This document shows, piece after piece, positions 1 through 10,100 of a DNA stretch of 64,000 nt. A program made the position numbers and the translations under genes. Every line of letters begins with the position of its first letter. Positions within the stretch are counted from its first letter, which is position 1. The DNA is taken from the NCBI GenBank assembly GCA_030680175.1, contig JAUXWO010000051.1:96516-160515 (forward strand). Direction: 5' to 3'. Source of the DNA: Vicinamibacterales bacterium (GTDB taxonomy: Bacteria > Acidobacteriota > Vicinamibacteria > Vicinamibacterales > UBA2999). The notes beneath the pieces are model-generated. The model was not told the origin of the DNA, ran no database searches, and worked only from the letters and a program-made list of their open reading frames with translations.

Positions 1-2362
1 TCTCGCCCGGCTGCCCGTTCTCGAACAGGCCGACCGTGATGTAGCCCTCGTGGCCGGCGATGTCGAACTTGTGCGTCAGGGCCTGGCGCTCGTCGGGCAG
101 CTTGCGCCGCACCGGCTGCGCCACGGTGGCCACCGCCGCCTGCGCCACCGCCTGCACGGCCGCGGCGGGCGCCTTGTCCTTCGACGTGTTCAGCGGCTGC
201 GTCCGCTTGCTGCCGTCGCGGTAGATCGAGATCGCCTTGGCGCCGAGGCGCCAGCTCTCGAGGTAGGCCTGCTCGATCTCCTCGACCGTCGCCTCCTTCG
301 GCACGTTGACGGTCTTGCTGATCGCGCCCGAGATGAACGGCTGCACGGCGCCCATCATCTTGATGTGGCCCATGTAGTGGATCGACCGGTCGCCGTTGGC
401 CGCCTTGAAGGCGCAGTCGAAGACCGGCAGGTCGCGCTCGAGCAGGTGCGGCGCGCCCTCGATGGTCTCCTGCTCGTCGATGTAGCGGATGATGTCGTCG
501 ACCTGCGCGGCCGTGTAGCCCAGCTTGCTGAGCGCCATCGGGACCGTCTGGTTGACGATCTTCATCATGCCGCCGCCCACGAGCTTCTTGTACTTCACGA
601 GCGCGATGTCGGGCTCGACCCCCGTCGTGTCGCAGTCCATCATGAAGCCGATGGTGCCGGTCGGCGCGAGCACGGTGGCCTGCGCGTTGCGGTAGCCGAA
701 GTCCTCGCCGAGCTCCACGGCCTCGTCCCACGACTGCTTCGCGCCGTTGTACAGATCGGCCGGCACGTGCTTCTGGTTGATGCCCTTGAGCGAGTCGCGG
801 TGCTTACGCATCACGCGCAGGAACGGCTCGCGGTTGGCCTCGTACCCGGCGAACGGCCCGCCGTGGTCGCGCGCCACGCGCGCCGACTGCGCGTACGCCT
901 CGCCCGTCATCACCGCGGTGATGGCGGCGGCGTAGTCGCGGCCCGTGTCGCCGTCGTACGGCAGGCCGCGCGACATGAGCAGCGCGCCCAGGTTCGCGTA
1001 GCCGAGGCCGAGCGGCCGGTAGGCGTGGCTGTTCTTCTCGATCGCCTTGGTCGGGTAGCTCGAGTTGTCGACGAGGATCTCCTGGGCCGTGATGAGCGTC
1101 CGGCAGGCCGCCTTGAAGGCGTCCACGTCGAACTCGCCGTCCTCGCGGACGAACTTCATCAGGTTGATCGACGCCAGATTGCACGCCGAGTCATCCAGGA
1201 ACATGTACTCCGAGCACGGGTTGCTCGCGTTGATGCGCGCCGTGTTCGGGCAGGTGTGCCACTCGTTGACGGTCGAGTCGAACTGCATGCCCGGGTCGCC
1301 GCACACCCACGTGCCCTCGGCGATGAGCCGCATCAGGTCGCGCGCCTGGTAGGTGTCCATCGGCTCGCCCGACGTCACCGCCTTGGTCTGCCACGTGCTG
1401 TCGTCGAGCACCGCGCGCATGAACTCGTCGTTCACGCGGACCGAGTTGTTCGAGTTCTGGAAGAACACCGAGCCGTACGCCGTGCCCGTGAACGAGCCGT
1501 CGTAGCCGGCGTCGATGAGCGCCCACGCCTTGCGCTCCTCCTCGACCTTGCAGTTGATGAACTCGACGATGTCGGGGTGCTCGGCGTTGAGGATGACCAT
1601 CTTCGCCGCGCGGCGCGTCTTGCCGCCCGACTTGATCACGCCCGCGAACGCGTCGAAGCCCTTCATGAACGACACGGGACCCGACGCCGTCCCGCCGCCG
1701 GCCAGCAGCTCCCGCGACGAGCGGATCGCCGACAGGTTCGACCCCGTCCCCGACCCGAACTTGAAGAGCATGCCCTCCGTCTTGGCGAGCGTGAGGATCG
1801 ACTCCATCGTGTCGTCCACGGCGTTGATGAAGCACGCCGAGCACTGCGGCGCCTTCTCGAAGCCGCAGTTGAACCACACGGGGCTGTTGAACGCCGCCTT
1901 CTGCTCGACGAGCAGGTGGCGCAGGTCGTCGCTGAACGCCGACAGCGCCTCGGGCGTCGCGAAGTACTTCTGCCGCCCCGCCCAGCCGGTGATCGTGTCC
2001 ACGACCCGGCCAATGAGCTGGCGGACGGAGTGCTCGCGCTCGGGCGACCCCACGTGCCCGCGGAAGTACTTCGAGACGACGATGTTGGTGGCCTGCTGCG
2101 ACCAGGCGCGGGGCATCTCGACCCCCCGCTGTTCGAACACGACCGTGCCCTTCTCGTTGCCGATGACCGCATCGCGCAGATCCCACTCGACCTGGTCGAA
2201 CGGATCCACGCCAGCCGTCGAGAAGAACCGCGGGAAGTCGAGCCCTGGCGAGCTGTCCGTCGCGCGCGCCGCCCGCGCGCCCGTCTCCCCCGTCTCGCTA
2301 TAGCTTCCAGCAGCCTGACCCGCCGATGCGGCCGCCAGCTTCTGAGCAGCGCCGTCCTGCAT
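1..2362 (-). CDS. nrdJ: Adenosylcobalamin-dependent ribonucleotide reductase (class II), C-terminus outside window
   Basis: This enzyme reduces ribonucleotides to deoxyribonucleotides for DNA synthesis with a B12 cofactor instead of an oxygen-dependent radical subunit. The frame is open from the ATG at 2362 to the window edge, about 787 residues. It shows class II hallmarks: PVWFNCGF and CSACFIN near residues 165-178, a glycine-rich GGGTASGPVSFMKGFD stretch near 225, the NPCSEY active-site motif at about 381-386, and PTGTIGFMMDCDTTG near 564. The start is supported by a GGAGGG ribosome site 5 nt upstream. The visible end (KFDIAGHEGYITVGLFENG) belongs to the C-terminal region seen in long NrdJ proteins, so only a modest part is missing. 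A long antisense open frame covers it and is a GC artefact. Confidence 0.96.
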   Translation of the reverse strand, partial: MQDGAAQKLAAASAGQAAGSYSETGETGARAARATDSSPGLDFPRFFSTAGVDPFDQVEWDLRDAVIGNEKGTVVFEQRGVEMPRAWSQQATNIVVSKYFRGHVGSPEREHSVRQLIGRVVDTITGWAGRQKYFATPEALSAFSDDLRHLLVEQKAAFNSPVWFNCGFEKAPQCSACFINAVDDTMESILTLAKTEGMLFKFGSGTGSNLSAIRSSRELLAGGGTASGPVSFMKGFDAFAGVIKSGGKTRRAAKMVILNAEHPDIVEFINCKVEEERKAWALIDAGYDGSFTGTAYGSVFFQNSNNSVRVNDEFMRAVLDDSTWQTKAVTSGEPMDTYQARDLMRLIAEGTWVCGDPGMQFDSTVNEWHTCPNTARINASNPCSEYMFLDDSACNLASINLMKFVREDGEFDVDAFKAACRTLITAQEILVDNSSYPTKAIEKNSHAYRPLGLGYANLGALLMSRGLPYDGDTGRDYAAAITAVMTGEAYAQSARVARDHGGPFAGYEANREPFLRVMRKHRDSLKGINQKHVPADLYNGAKQSWDEAVELGEDFGYRNAQATVLAPTGTIGFMMDCDTTGVEPDIALVKYKKLVGGGMMKIVNQTVPMALSKLGYTAAQVDDIIRYIDEQETIEGAPHLLERDLPVFDCAFKAANGDRSIHYMGHIKMMGAVQPFISGAISKTVNVPKEATVEEIEQAYLESWRLGAKAISIYRDGSKRTQPLNTSKDKAPAAAVQAVAQAAVATVAQPVRRKLPDERQALTHKFDIAGHEGYITVGLFENGQPGE

Positions 2363-2563
2363 GCTCCCTCCGACTGACAAAAGGCCCCCCCGCCCCGCGA
2401 TGGGGGTCATTTGCCCTCAAAAATTCTGTAGTGACTACCGTAGTGGTTGCGCGCGACTGAAGAACGCCTTCTCGCTGAACACTTTCCACACCTTCGCAAC
2501 CGTTGCGCGGCAGCCAGGATGCTGGGAGATCCCACCGCCACGCTCGACTCGCGCGCGAGGCTC

Positions 2564-2592
2564 AATATGCGCCCGCCTACGGTGTTTGTCAA
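2564..2592 (-). promoter_or_regulatory. Candidate sigma-70 promoter of nrdJ
   Basis: On the minus strand a perfect -35 TTGACA (2587-2592) is followed after 17 nt by CATATT (2564-2569). It would give a leader of roughly 195 nt before the nrdJ ATG. The leader holds a short palindrome, ACTAC-C-GTAGT (2434-2444), which could be an operator. No B12 riboswitch core or NrdR box was recognised. Confidence 0.5.
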
Positions 2593-2599
2593 GGTGTGA

Positions 2600-2718
2600 A
2601 CCACAAGATGTTGCGTTTTTGTTTTAGGTCATACGCTAGATGTCGTGAAAATCTCCAGAACAGAAATGTTTCGCTTTATTTTCGTTTAACGAAACGGTTT
2701 CGGCAAGGAAAATTCGGG
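2600..2718. promoter_or_regulatory. AT-rich upstream region of nrdJ with a perfect palindrome
   Basis: This stretch is strikingly AT-rich against its surroundings. It contains a perfect odd palindrome TTTCGTT-T-AACGAAA (2680-2694), with further GTTTCG words on both sides. It lies upstream of the nrdJ promoter and downstream of the stop of the next minus-strand gene, so an operator or an upstream activation region is more likely than a coding sequence. The protein that would bind is unknown. Confidence 0.4.
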
Positions 2719-2773
2719 TCCGACGGGTCCGACGGGTCCGGCTGGTCCGCTCGCCCTGAGCGGAGTCGAAGGG
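2719..2773. repeat. 9-bp triplication followed by a dispersed CCTGAGC-type palindromic repeat
   Basis: GGTCCGACG occurs in tandem with decayed copies at 2717-2750. It is followed by CGCCCTGAGCGGAGTCGAAG and two more G (2752-2773), whose ends CCCT and AGGG pair. From memory, this second sequence resembles a repeat scattered through many unrelated bacterial genomes; I could not verify this here. It sits just after the stop of the downstream lipoprotein gene. Confidence 0.6.
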
Positions 2774-2781
2774 ACCGGGGG

Positions 2782-3321
2782 CTAGCGGACGAGGACGGCG
2801 GCCATCGAGGCCGCCTTGTCGGCCAGCTTGCCCGCAAACATCAGGTTGCCATCGGCGAGCGCCGCCTCCGCCTGCTGCATGAAGCGCCGCGCGGTGTCGT
2901 GCTGGACGCGCGCGTCGCGGCCCAGCGTCTGATACGGCACGCGGCCCAGATCCCGCGCGGCCTCGGCCAGCAGACGCCGGATCGCGGCATGCGCCTTCTG
3001 GTCACTCCCCGGCGGGCGCAGGACGAGCCCGGGCTCCGCGGCGGCCGGGACCGGCGGCGCAGGCACCGGACGGGCCGCGGGTGAGGCCGGAGGACTGGGC
3101 GACGGGCGCGACGGCGCCGACGCCGGGACGGCCGCCTCCCGGTCGCCGGTCACGGGCGGCACCGCTTCCGCGTACTGCGCAATGACGCGCGGGGGCGGCG
3201 CCGGCGCCGCCAGCGTGACGTCCGGCGCCACCGGGACCACGCGGGCCTGCGTCGTCGCACACCCCGTCCCGAGCGAGGCCAGCACGGCCGCACAGGCCAG
3301 CGTCAGGGGGGAGCGGCGCAT
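2782..3321 (-). CDS. Proline-rich lipoprotein of unknown function
   Basis: The 179-residue product has a short basic N-terminus, a hydrophobic stretch and a lipobox LGTGC with the lipidated cysteine at residue 21, so it should be a membrane-anchored lipoprotein. A proline/alanine-rich linker runs to about residue 100, followed by a compact helical C-terminal part (roughly 105-179) rich in Ala, Arg and Gln. I do not recognise a family. A TAGAAT hexamer ends 6 nt before the ATG, suggesting a leaderless transcript. It lies between nrdJ and a two-component system but has no obvious functional tie to either. Confidence 0.75.
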   Translation of the reverse strand: MRRSPLTLACAAVLASLGTGCATTQARVVPVAPDVTLAAPAPPPRVIAQYAEAVPPVTGDREAAVPASAPSRPSPSPPASPAARPVPAPPVPAAAEPGLVLRPPGSDQKAHAAIRRLLAEAARDLGRVPYQTLGRDARVQHDTARRFMQQAEAALADGNLMFAGKLADKAASMAAVLVR

Positions 3322-3327
3322 CTCGTG

Positions 3328-3333
3328 ATTCTA
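3328..3333 (-). promoter_or_regulatory. -10 element TAGAAT, leaderless start of the lipoprotein gene
   Basis: TAGAAT on the minus strand ends 6 nt before the ATG at 3321. Transcription would begin at or next to the start codon. No clear -35 is visible. Confidence 0.45.
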
Positions 3334-3381
3334 CCCTTCGCTGGCCCCGCGGACGTCCCCCGGGTCGCGCCGTGCCGCGTC

Positions 3382-4836
3382 TCAGCCGGCCACCGGCAGC
3401 GTGACCGTGAATGTGGTCCCGGCCCGCGGCACCGACTCGACCGTGATCTCGCCCTGGTGCAACTGGATCGTGCGAAACACCATCGACAGGCCGATCCCCG
3501 AGCCCCGGGGCTTGGTGGTGTAGTAGAGGTCGAAGACGCGCCCGAGTTGCTCGGGCGTCATCCCGGCGCCGGTGTCGGTCAGGCGCACCTCGACGCGGCC
3601 GTCGTGAGCGACCCGGCTCTGCACCTCGAACCGCCCGCCCTCGGGCATCGCCTGGACGGCGTTCACGGCCAGGTTGAAGAGCGCCTGGCGCAGCATGCCC
3701 GCGTCGGCCTCGACCGGCGGCAGGTCCGGGTCCGCGCTCGCGCGAAGCGCCACGCCGGCCGCATCGGCCTCGGGCCGCACCATCTTGAACACCTCGCCCA
3801 CGAGGCCTCCGATGTCGACCGGACCGAGCTGCAGATCCTCCGGACGCGCGAATTTCAGGAACCCCTGGATCACCTCGTCGAGCCTGGCGATCTCGGTGCC
3901 GATCACGTCGAGGTGCGCGGTGATCGCCTCGGACGCGGCCCCCTGCGCGAGCTTCTGGCGGACGAGCTCGAGGTGAATCGTCATCGCGTTGAGCGGATTC
4001 TTCACCTCGTGCGCGACGCCCGCGGTGAGCCGTCCGAGCGCGGCCACGCGCTGCGACATCGCGACCAGCTGCGCCCGGCGCGCCTCGCTCTGCGCCGGCA
4101 GCGCGCGCAACTGCGCACTGACGGCGTCGAACACGCTGCCGAGCTCCGGCACGCCGGCCTCCCGCAGGTCCAGCGTCACGCCCAGTTCGCCGCGGCCGAG
4201 CCGCGTCAGGCCGCTGCTGATCACGTGAATGGGACGCAGCACGACGCGCGCGAGCACGAGCGCCCCGGCCACCGCCACGATCAGCGCGATGACGGCCGTG
4301 CCGAGCGCCGGCGCCAGCGCCTCGTCCATCTCCTCACGGACGAGCAGCGTGGACACCCCCACGCGGATCTCGCCGAAGGCTTCGTCGCCGAGGAGCATGG
4401 GCGCGCGATGCTCGAGCGTCCGTCCATCGCCGCGATAGACCTCCCGCAACGGCGCGAGCCAGCCCGCCGACAACAGGACCTCGAGGTCGCCGCTGTCCGG
4501 CAGCCGCTCCCCGACCCGCGCCGGGTCACTGTGCGCCACGATGAAGCCCTGCGGATCCACGATGGCCGCGAAGGTGACGTTCTGGCCGTAGATGGCGGAG
4601 GCGAGGATGGCGCGCACGCCGGGGTCCTGGCGCAGCGACGCATAGGCCGTGTCGCGCGCCGTCACGACCTCGTAGGCGCGGTGGTAGACGGCGCTCGCGA
4701 GCAGTTCGCCCCGGGCGCGGCTCTCGATGAGCGCCACGCGCGCCAGCGTCGTGACGTGGATGACGCTGAGCCCCACGACCACCATCGCCACGAGCGAGGT
4801 CACCCCGAGGATCTGCTTCTGGCGGATGGAGAACAT
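3382..4836 (-). CDS. Membrane-bound sensor histidine kinase (NtrB/AtoS-like)
   Basis: This 484-residue inner-membrane kinase has a first transmembrane helix at about 10-30, a periplasmic sensor region of about 140 residues, a second helix near 175-200, then a HAMP linker. The cytoplasmic kinase follows, with H-box VAHEVKNPLN (phospho-His near 275), an N-box NLAVNAVQAM near 385 and the ATP-lid glycine motif GSGIGLSMV near 446. It lies 12 nt downstream of the sigma-54 type regulator gene at 4849, so the two form a co-transcribed pair in which this kinase probably phosphorylates that regulator. The input signal cannot be told from the sequence. Confidence 0.92.
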   Translation of the reverse strand: MFSIRQKQILGVTSLVAMVVVGLSVIHVTTLARVALIESRARGELLASAVYHRAYEVVTARDTAYASLRQDPGVRAILASAIYGQNVTFAAIVDPQGFIVAHSDPARVGERLPDSGDLEVLLSAGWLAPLREVYRGDGRTLEHRAPMLLGDEAFGEIRVGVSTLLVREEMDEALAPALGTAVIALIVAVAGALVLARVVLRPIHVISSGLTRLGRGELGVTLDLREAGVPELGSVFDAVSAQLRALPAQSEARRAQLVAMSQRVAALGRLTAGVAHEVKNPLNAMTIHLELVRQKLAQGAASEAITAHLDVIGTEIARLDEVIQGFLKFARPEDLQLGPVDIGGLVGEVFKMVRPEADAAGVALRASADPDLPPVEADAGMLRQALFNLAVNAVQAMPEGGRFEVQSRVAHDGRVEVRLTDTGAGMTPEQLGRVFDLYYTTKPRGSGIGLSMVFRTIQLHQGEITVESVPRAGTTFTVTLPVAG

Positions 4837-4848
4837 CAGCGCGCCGGG

Positions 4849-6237
4849 CTAGCGGCCTTCCTCTTTCATCTTGTTCAGCTTGTTGTGCAGCGTCTTCAGG
4901 CTGATGCCGAGCGTCTCGGCGGCGCGCGTCTTGTTGCCGCCGGCGGCCTCGAGCGTCGCCACGATCAACTGCTCTTCCATCTCCCGCACCGTCATGCCGG
5001 GCTGGAGGCCCGGCGCCGCCGCCGGCGCCCCCGGCGCCGGGGCGGGCGCCGCGAAGACGGGCAGGTGATCCGGCTGGAGGAACTCGCCGCGCGAGAGAAT
5101 CACCGCCCGCTCGACGACGTTGCGCAGTTCGCGCACGTTGCCGGGCCAGTGGTGGCGCTCGAGCCGGCGCATCGCCTCCGGCGCCACGGCCTTCACCGCA
5201 CGGCCGTCCCGCTGGTTGAACTCGTCGAGAAACGTCTGCACGAGGAGCGGCAGGTCGTCGAGCCGATCGCGCAGCGGCGGCAGCGCCAGCGTGAAGACGT
5301 TCAGGCGGTAATAGAGATCCTCGCGCAGCGACCCGTCGCGGACGGCCTCGAGCGGATCCCGGTTGGTGGCGGCGAGGATGCGGACGTCCACCGCCTGCTC
5401 GGTGCGCCCGCCGAGGCGGCGGAACCGGCGCTCCTGCAGCACGCGCAGCAGCTTCACCTGCGTGGTGGCCTGCATCTCGGCGATCTCGTCGAGGAAGAGC
5501 GTGCCGCGATCGGCCAGCTCGAAGCAGCCCGCGCGGCGCTCGAGCGCGCCGGTGAAAGCGCCCTTCTCGTGGCCGAAGATCTCGCTTTCGAGCAGGGCTT
5601 CGGGAATCGCCGCGCAGTTGATCGCGACAAACGGCTGCGAGGCGCGCGGGCTCAGCTGGTGCAGGGTCTGCGCCACCAGTTCCTTGCCCGTGCCCGACTC
5701 GCCGATGATGAGCACCGAGGCCTGCGTCGGCGCCGCCTGTTCGATCACCTCGTAGATCTGCCGCATCACGCGGCTGGCCCCGACCAGCCGCCCGAAGCGG
5801 CCCTCTTCGCGCAGCCGCCGGCGCAGCGTCGAGTTCTCGCGGCGCGCGGCCTCGAGTTCGGCGAGCCGCTCGAGCAGGTGGCGCAGCCGCTGTGGATCGA
5901 CGGGCTTGGTCAGGTAGTCTTCGGCCCCGCGCTTGAGCGCATCCACCGCCGTCTCGACGCTGCCCTGTGCCGTGAGCAGGACCACCTTGATGTGCGCGGT
6001 CTCGCCCGCGAGGGCCTCGAGCAGTTCGAGGCCGGTCATCCGGGGCATCACCATGTCCGTCACGATGATGGACGGGCGGAACGAGGCCACCTTCGCCAGC
6101 CCCTCGCGGCCGTCCTCGGCCGCCTCCACGGTGAACCCCCAGGCACTGACGAGCTCGGTCAGCCCCAGCCGCGCCGACCGGTCGTCCTCGACAATCAGCA
6201 CGCGCGTCGCGCTGTTGGCCTTGGTGGTTTGTGTCAC
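4849..6237 (-). CDS. Sigma-54-dependent NtrC-family response regulator
   Basis: The 462-residue regulator has a receiver domain (about 11-130, phospho-acceptor D61 in TDMVMP), an AAA+ domain with Walker A GESGTGKE near 176 and the sigma-54-contacting GAFTGA loop near 225, and a C-terminal Fis-type helix-turn-helix ending near the stop. I chose the GTG at 6237 because the conserved receiver starts right after it and a TACACT -10 ends 6 nt before it. A longer open frame upstream only reads antisense to the divergent gene. It would activate RNA polymerase-sigma-54 promoters in response to the kinase encoded directly downstream. Confidence 0.93.
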   Translation of the reverse strand: MTQTTKANSATRVLIVEDDRSARLGLTELVSAWGFTVEAAEDGREGLAKVASFRPSIIVTDMVMPRMTGLELLEALAGETAHIKVVLLTAQGSVETAVDALKRGAEDYLTKPVDPQRLRHLLERLAELEAARRENSTLRRRLREEGRFGRLVGASRVMRQIYEVIEQAAPTQASVLIIGESGTGKELVAQTLHQLSPRASQPFVAINCAAIPEALLESEIFGHEKGAFTGALERRAGCFELADRGTLFLDEIAEMQATTQVKLLRVLQERRFRRLGGRTEQAVDVRILAATNRDPLEAVRDGSLREDLYYRLNVFTLALPPLRDRLDDLPLLVQTFLDEFNQRDGRAVKAVAPEAMRRLERHHWPGNVRELRNVVERAVILSRGEFLQPDHLPVFAAPAPAPGAPAAAPGLQPGMTVREMEEQLIVATLEAAGGNKTRAAETLGISLKTLHNKLNKMKEEGR

Positions 6238-6243
6238 GATGGG

Positions 6244-6249
6244 AGTGTA
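6244..6249 (-). promoter_or_regulatory. -10 element TACACT, leaderless GTG start of the NtrC-type gene
   Basis: The hexamer ends exactly 6 nt before the GTG at 6237. Only 37 nt separate this start from the divergent ATG at 6275, so the two promoters must overlap or lie partly in coding sequence. Confidence 0.4.
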
Positions 6250-6274
6250 CCATCGCCGAATCGGCACCCCCCGC

Positions 6275-7036
6275 ATGACGAGTCCCGACACGCCGGCCGA
6301 CGCGGCCGCCCCTCCGCCGCCGCCCGGCACGCCGTCCCCGGGGCCCCCGTCCGCCCGCGTGGCGCTGGCGGAGGTGGTGCTCTGCTCGGGGTTCCCGACG
6401 CAGCTGGCGATCGCGGGCGTGCTCCGGCTCGGCGGGCTCACCGCCACCGACGAGGCCGGCCGGCTGTCGCCGGCCTTCCTCTTCACGCTCTCGCTGGCCG
6501 ACTCCGTGCTGCTGCTCGGGCTGATCCTGCTCTGCCTGCGCGCGCACGGCGAACGCGCCCGCGATGTGTTCCTCGGATCGCGCCCGGTCTGGCGCGAAGC
6601 GCTCGTCGGCGTGGCCCTCGCCCCGCTGCTCCTTACCGCGACCCTCACGCTGCTGCTCGTGCTGCGCCGCGTGGTGCCGGCCCTGCACAACGTGCCGGAC
6701 AATCCGCTCGGCGCGCTGGCCGATTCGCCCGCGGCGGTGGCGCTCTTCCTGATCGTGGTGCTGGTGGCTGGTGGCCTGCGCGAGGAACTGCAACGCGCGT
6801 TCCTGCTGCACCGCTTCGAGCAGCGGCTGGGCGGCGCCTGGATGGGGCTCGTCGTGACGAGCGTGGCGTTCGGCCTTGGCCACACCCTGCAGGGCCGGGA
6901 CGCGGCGATCGCCACGGGGGTCCTCGGCTTCGTCTGGGGCCTGCTCTACCTCGCCCGCCGCAGCAGCATCGCCCCCATCGTCAGCCACGCCCTGTTCAAC
7001 AGCGCGGAGCTGCTGCGCGCCGTGCTCATGCGGTAG
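6275..7036 (+). CDS. CPBP-family intramembrane metalloprotease
   Basis: The 253-residue polytopic membrane protein carries the three CPBP/CAAX-protease motifs: REELQRAF (glutamates 170 and 171, Arg174), FGLGHT with the metal-binding His near 203, and HALFN near 238. The first ~25 residues are a proline-rich cytoplasmic tail before the first helix. The family includes Rce1-like prenyl-protein proteases and bacteriocin-immunity proteins; the bacterial substrate is unknown. An in-frame ATG at 6239 would add 12 residues but would overlap the divergent promoter, so I prefer 6275. The gene ends convergent to the SurA-like gene, across a large hairpin. Confidence 0.88.
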   Translation: MTSPDTPADAAAPPPPPGTPSPGPPSARVALAEVVLCSGFPTQLAIAGVLRLGGLTATDEAGRLSPAFLFTLSLADSVLLLGLILLCLRAHGERARDVFLGSRPVWREALVGVALAPLLLTATLTLLLVLRRVVPALHNVPDNPLGALADSPAAVALFLIVVLVAGGLREELQRAFLLHRFEQRLGGAWMGLVVTSVAFGLGHTLQGRDAAIATGVLGFVWGLLYLARRSSIAPIVSHALFNSAELLRAVLMR

Positions 7037-7046
7037 CGGGACACGG

Positions 7047-7144
7047 GTGGAGTGCCTCGACGGCAGAGGTGCTACCAGCGCCTCTGCTCAGACGCGATGC
7101 TGCGGGCCGGGCGGCCCGCAAGTAGATCGTCGACGACACTCCAC
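7047..7144. terminator. Nested inverted repeats between convergent genes (probable two-way terminator)
   Basis: An outer pair GTGGAGTG (7047-7054) and CACTCCAC (7137-7144) encloses two strong hairpins, GCAGAGG/CCTCTGC and GCGGGCC-GGGC-GGCCCGC. The element fills the gap between two convergent genes and ends on the stop codon of the minus-strand gene. No T-tract follows, so termination would be of an untypical intrinsic kind or Rho-assisted. Confidence 0.5.
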
Positions 7145-10100
7145 TAGGGGCGCTGGTAGAGCGCCACGATCTCGGTGCGACGGCGCAGCCCCTCGACCCA
7201 GTCGGCGATCAGCTCGCGCCGGCGTTCGCCGGCCAGCCGCGCCCGCACGAGCGGCGCAATCTCCTCGAAGGGCAGGCCGCTCGACTCGAACTCCTCGCGA
7301 TGCGCGCTGTAGTAGGCGCCGATGTCCTGATCGGTGGGCACGCCCGCCGCGGCAAACCGCTGCTCCAGGTAACTCGCGATCCGGAGATCGTCGCGCACCC
7401 AGGCGCGCAGCCGCGCGGGCGTGAAGCCCCCGGTCTCGAGCGCGCGCGTCAGGGCGAGCGGCGTCTCGAACCGGTCGCGTACCTCGGCGAGGCGCGCCTC
7501 GATCGCCGCCTCGGACGGCTCGCCCGGCGCGTAGCGCTCCACCTCGCGCAGCATCAGCGTGCGCTCGATCAGCCGCTCGGTCCCGCGTGCCACGCGGTCC
7601 TCGGCGTCCGGCAGGTCGACGAGTCCGAGCGCGGTGACCGCGCGCACGTCCGCCAGGGTGATGATCTGCCCGCCGACGAGCGCCAGCGTCCGCTCGATGA
7701 CGACCGGCCCCTGTGCGGACAGGGCCACCCCGAGCAGCAGCGCGCCCACGGTCACGGCGATTTGCGTGTGCATCCGCTTCGCTCTTCGCTCTTCGCTCTT
7801 CGTCATTCGTCTCTCGCTCTTCGTGAGGGGTCTGGCCGAGGGAGATGTGGAATACCACGCGGCGTTCCAGCCCATCACCCACCGTGCGCCGATCGAGCTT
7901 GAAGCCGAGATCGAAGCGCAGCGGTCCGAGCGGCGACCGGTAGCGCAGCCCGACGCCCGCCGCGCCGCGCAGGTCGGCCAGCGCGATGTCCCCCGTGCGC
8001 TGGAACACGTTGCCGGCGTCGACGAACGTGACGAGGCCCAGGCCCTTCCAGTACGGCGCGCGCACTTCCAGGTTCAGGACGAGAAGGCCCGCACCGCCGG
8101 AGGGGAACCCCTGGGCGTTCAGCGTGGACTCGCTCCCGAGCCGGTCGAGCGGGAACCCGCGCACCGTCGCATCGCCGCCTGCGAAGAAGCGCTGGCTCGC
8201 GGGCAGGTCCTGCACCACGTCCACCTCCGGCTGCCCGTCGGGGCCGAGGATCGGGTTGCCGTTCGTGTCCTCGCGCACCACCGTTCGCTCGAATCCCCGT
8301 GCGAGGCCGACGCGCGCGCCGCCGGCCACCACGAAGCGCGACCCGGGAACGCGACGGTACACGAACCCCTGCAGGAAGCTCTTCGCGTACCCGACCTCCG
8401 ACCCGAGCGACCGCACCGCCAACTCGCCGTCCGCGCCGATCACCGTGCCCCGCTGCGGGTCGAGCACGTCGTCGCGCGAGTCGCGCAGGATCGACCCCGC
8501 CACCGTGGACAGCCGCACCTGCGGGAAGATCCGGTCGATCAGCAGCTGGTCCTCCACCAGGATCTTCGTGTCGAACAGGCGTGTCTGGTCGTAGGCGTAG
8601 CGCCCGCTCGCCGTGATCTGCGGCGTCAGCCGCCTGGCGTACTCGGCGCGCATCCCGCGCCGGTTGAAGTTGAAGCTGGATCGAATCGCCTGCTCGACAA
8701 ACGCCGTCACCTGCGCGTCGCCCGTCGTGCCGAACGCGCGGGGCTCGCGGAAGGTGCCGACGACCCGGTACTCGTTGAACCCGTACCCGCCCTCGTCGTC
8801 CGGGTCCGTCGCGTCGACGCCGGGATCGCGCGGCCGGAGGCTGACGCGCGTGAAGAGGTTCACCGCGCGGTTCTTGCCCCACAGGTTGCGGCGGCCGATC
8901 TCGAAGAAGCCGCGCGGCGCGACGCTGATCCGCTCGCGTGCCACGCCGCTTTCGCGGTCGGGCCGCAGGAGCTGATCGACCTCGAGCCCGCCGCCGTACG
9001 AGATCGTCGTCGCCGGCGCTTCCTCGACCTCGATGAGCAGGTCACGATTGGCGCTCGAGCCGTGCGGCAGCTCCGTAATGCGCACCCGCCGGAACAGCCC
9101 GAGCGCGCTCAGCCGCTGCTGGCTCTCGAGCAGGGCGTCGTAGCCCAGCGGATCCCCGGGCCCCAGCGTGAGCTCGCGGCGGATGGTCCCGGCGCTCGTC
9201 CGCCGGTTGCCGGTCACGATGATGTGATCGACGATGGTGCGCGGGCCTTCGCGAATCAGGTACCGGAGGGCCACGGCGCCGCCCCCCTCCGCCACCACCG
9301 GGTCCACCTCGATGACCGCGGACTGGAATCCCTCGTTGCGATAGGCGCGTTCGATGGCATCCCGATCCGCCAGGAGCCGCGGCCGGTAGAACGGCCGCCC
9401 CGTGTCGAGACCCACCAGCGGCCGGAGCCGCGCGTCCGGCAGCGCACCGGCCCCCTCGAAGGTGACCCCGCTCACGATCGTCTGCGGCCCCTCCTCGATC
9501 TCGTAGGTCACCGCGACCGGCCGGAACGCCCCGCCCCCCTCCCCGCGGAGCGGACGGACCTGGATGTCGGGCGTGACGGTGGCGCGGGTGAAGCCCCGCA
9601 CGCGGTAGAGCTCGGTGAGGGCGGCCGCGACCGTGCTGACACGGGCATCCACGAACGGCTCGCCCGGCTCGAGCACGAGCAGCGGAGCGAGCTCCTCGCG
9701 TGTCAGCGCGCCGTAGCCGGTCACGTCGAGGTCGTCCAGCCGATGCAGGGGGCCGCGGGCCACGATGAACGTCAGCACCAGCTCGCCATCGCGCTCGTCG
9801 CGCGTGTAGGGCGCCTCCGCGCCCCGGTACCCCTCGTTCCGCAGGTACTGCTCGATGCCGCGGCTGGCATCCTCGAGCAGATCCTCGTCCACCGACCGCT
9901 CGCGGCGGATCGGCACGAGGGCGTCCTGGCGGACGCCGGACAGCGGATCACCCGCGAACACGACACGCACGCGGGGCCCGGGATCCACCAGCAGGGTCAG
10001 CGCCACGCCGCGGCCATCCTCGCTCTCGACCACGCGATGCGAGACGTCGGCCTCGTAGTGTCCGCTGGCGCGCAGTTCCTCTTCGTGGGCGGCCAGGCGC

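Noticed and set aside
50..2377. 775-codon plus-strand frame over nrdJ, and similar giant frames at 3325-7125, 11938-15306 and 46569-48716
   Set aside because: Arg/His/Val/Ala-rich shadows of real genes on the other strand, caused by high GC at codon third positions; no domain fits.
2363..2560. Cobalamin riboswitch in the nrdJ leader
   Set aside because: A B12-dependent enzyme made me look, but I found no B12-box-like core, and B12-dependent enzymes are not the usual targets.
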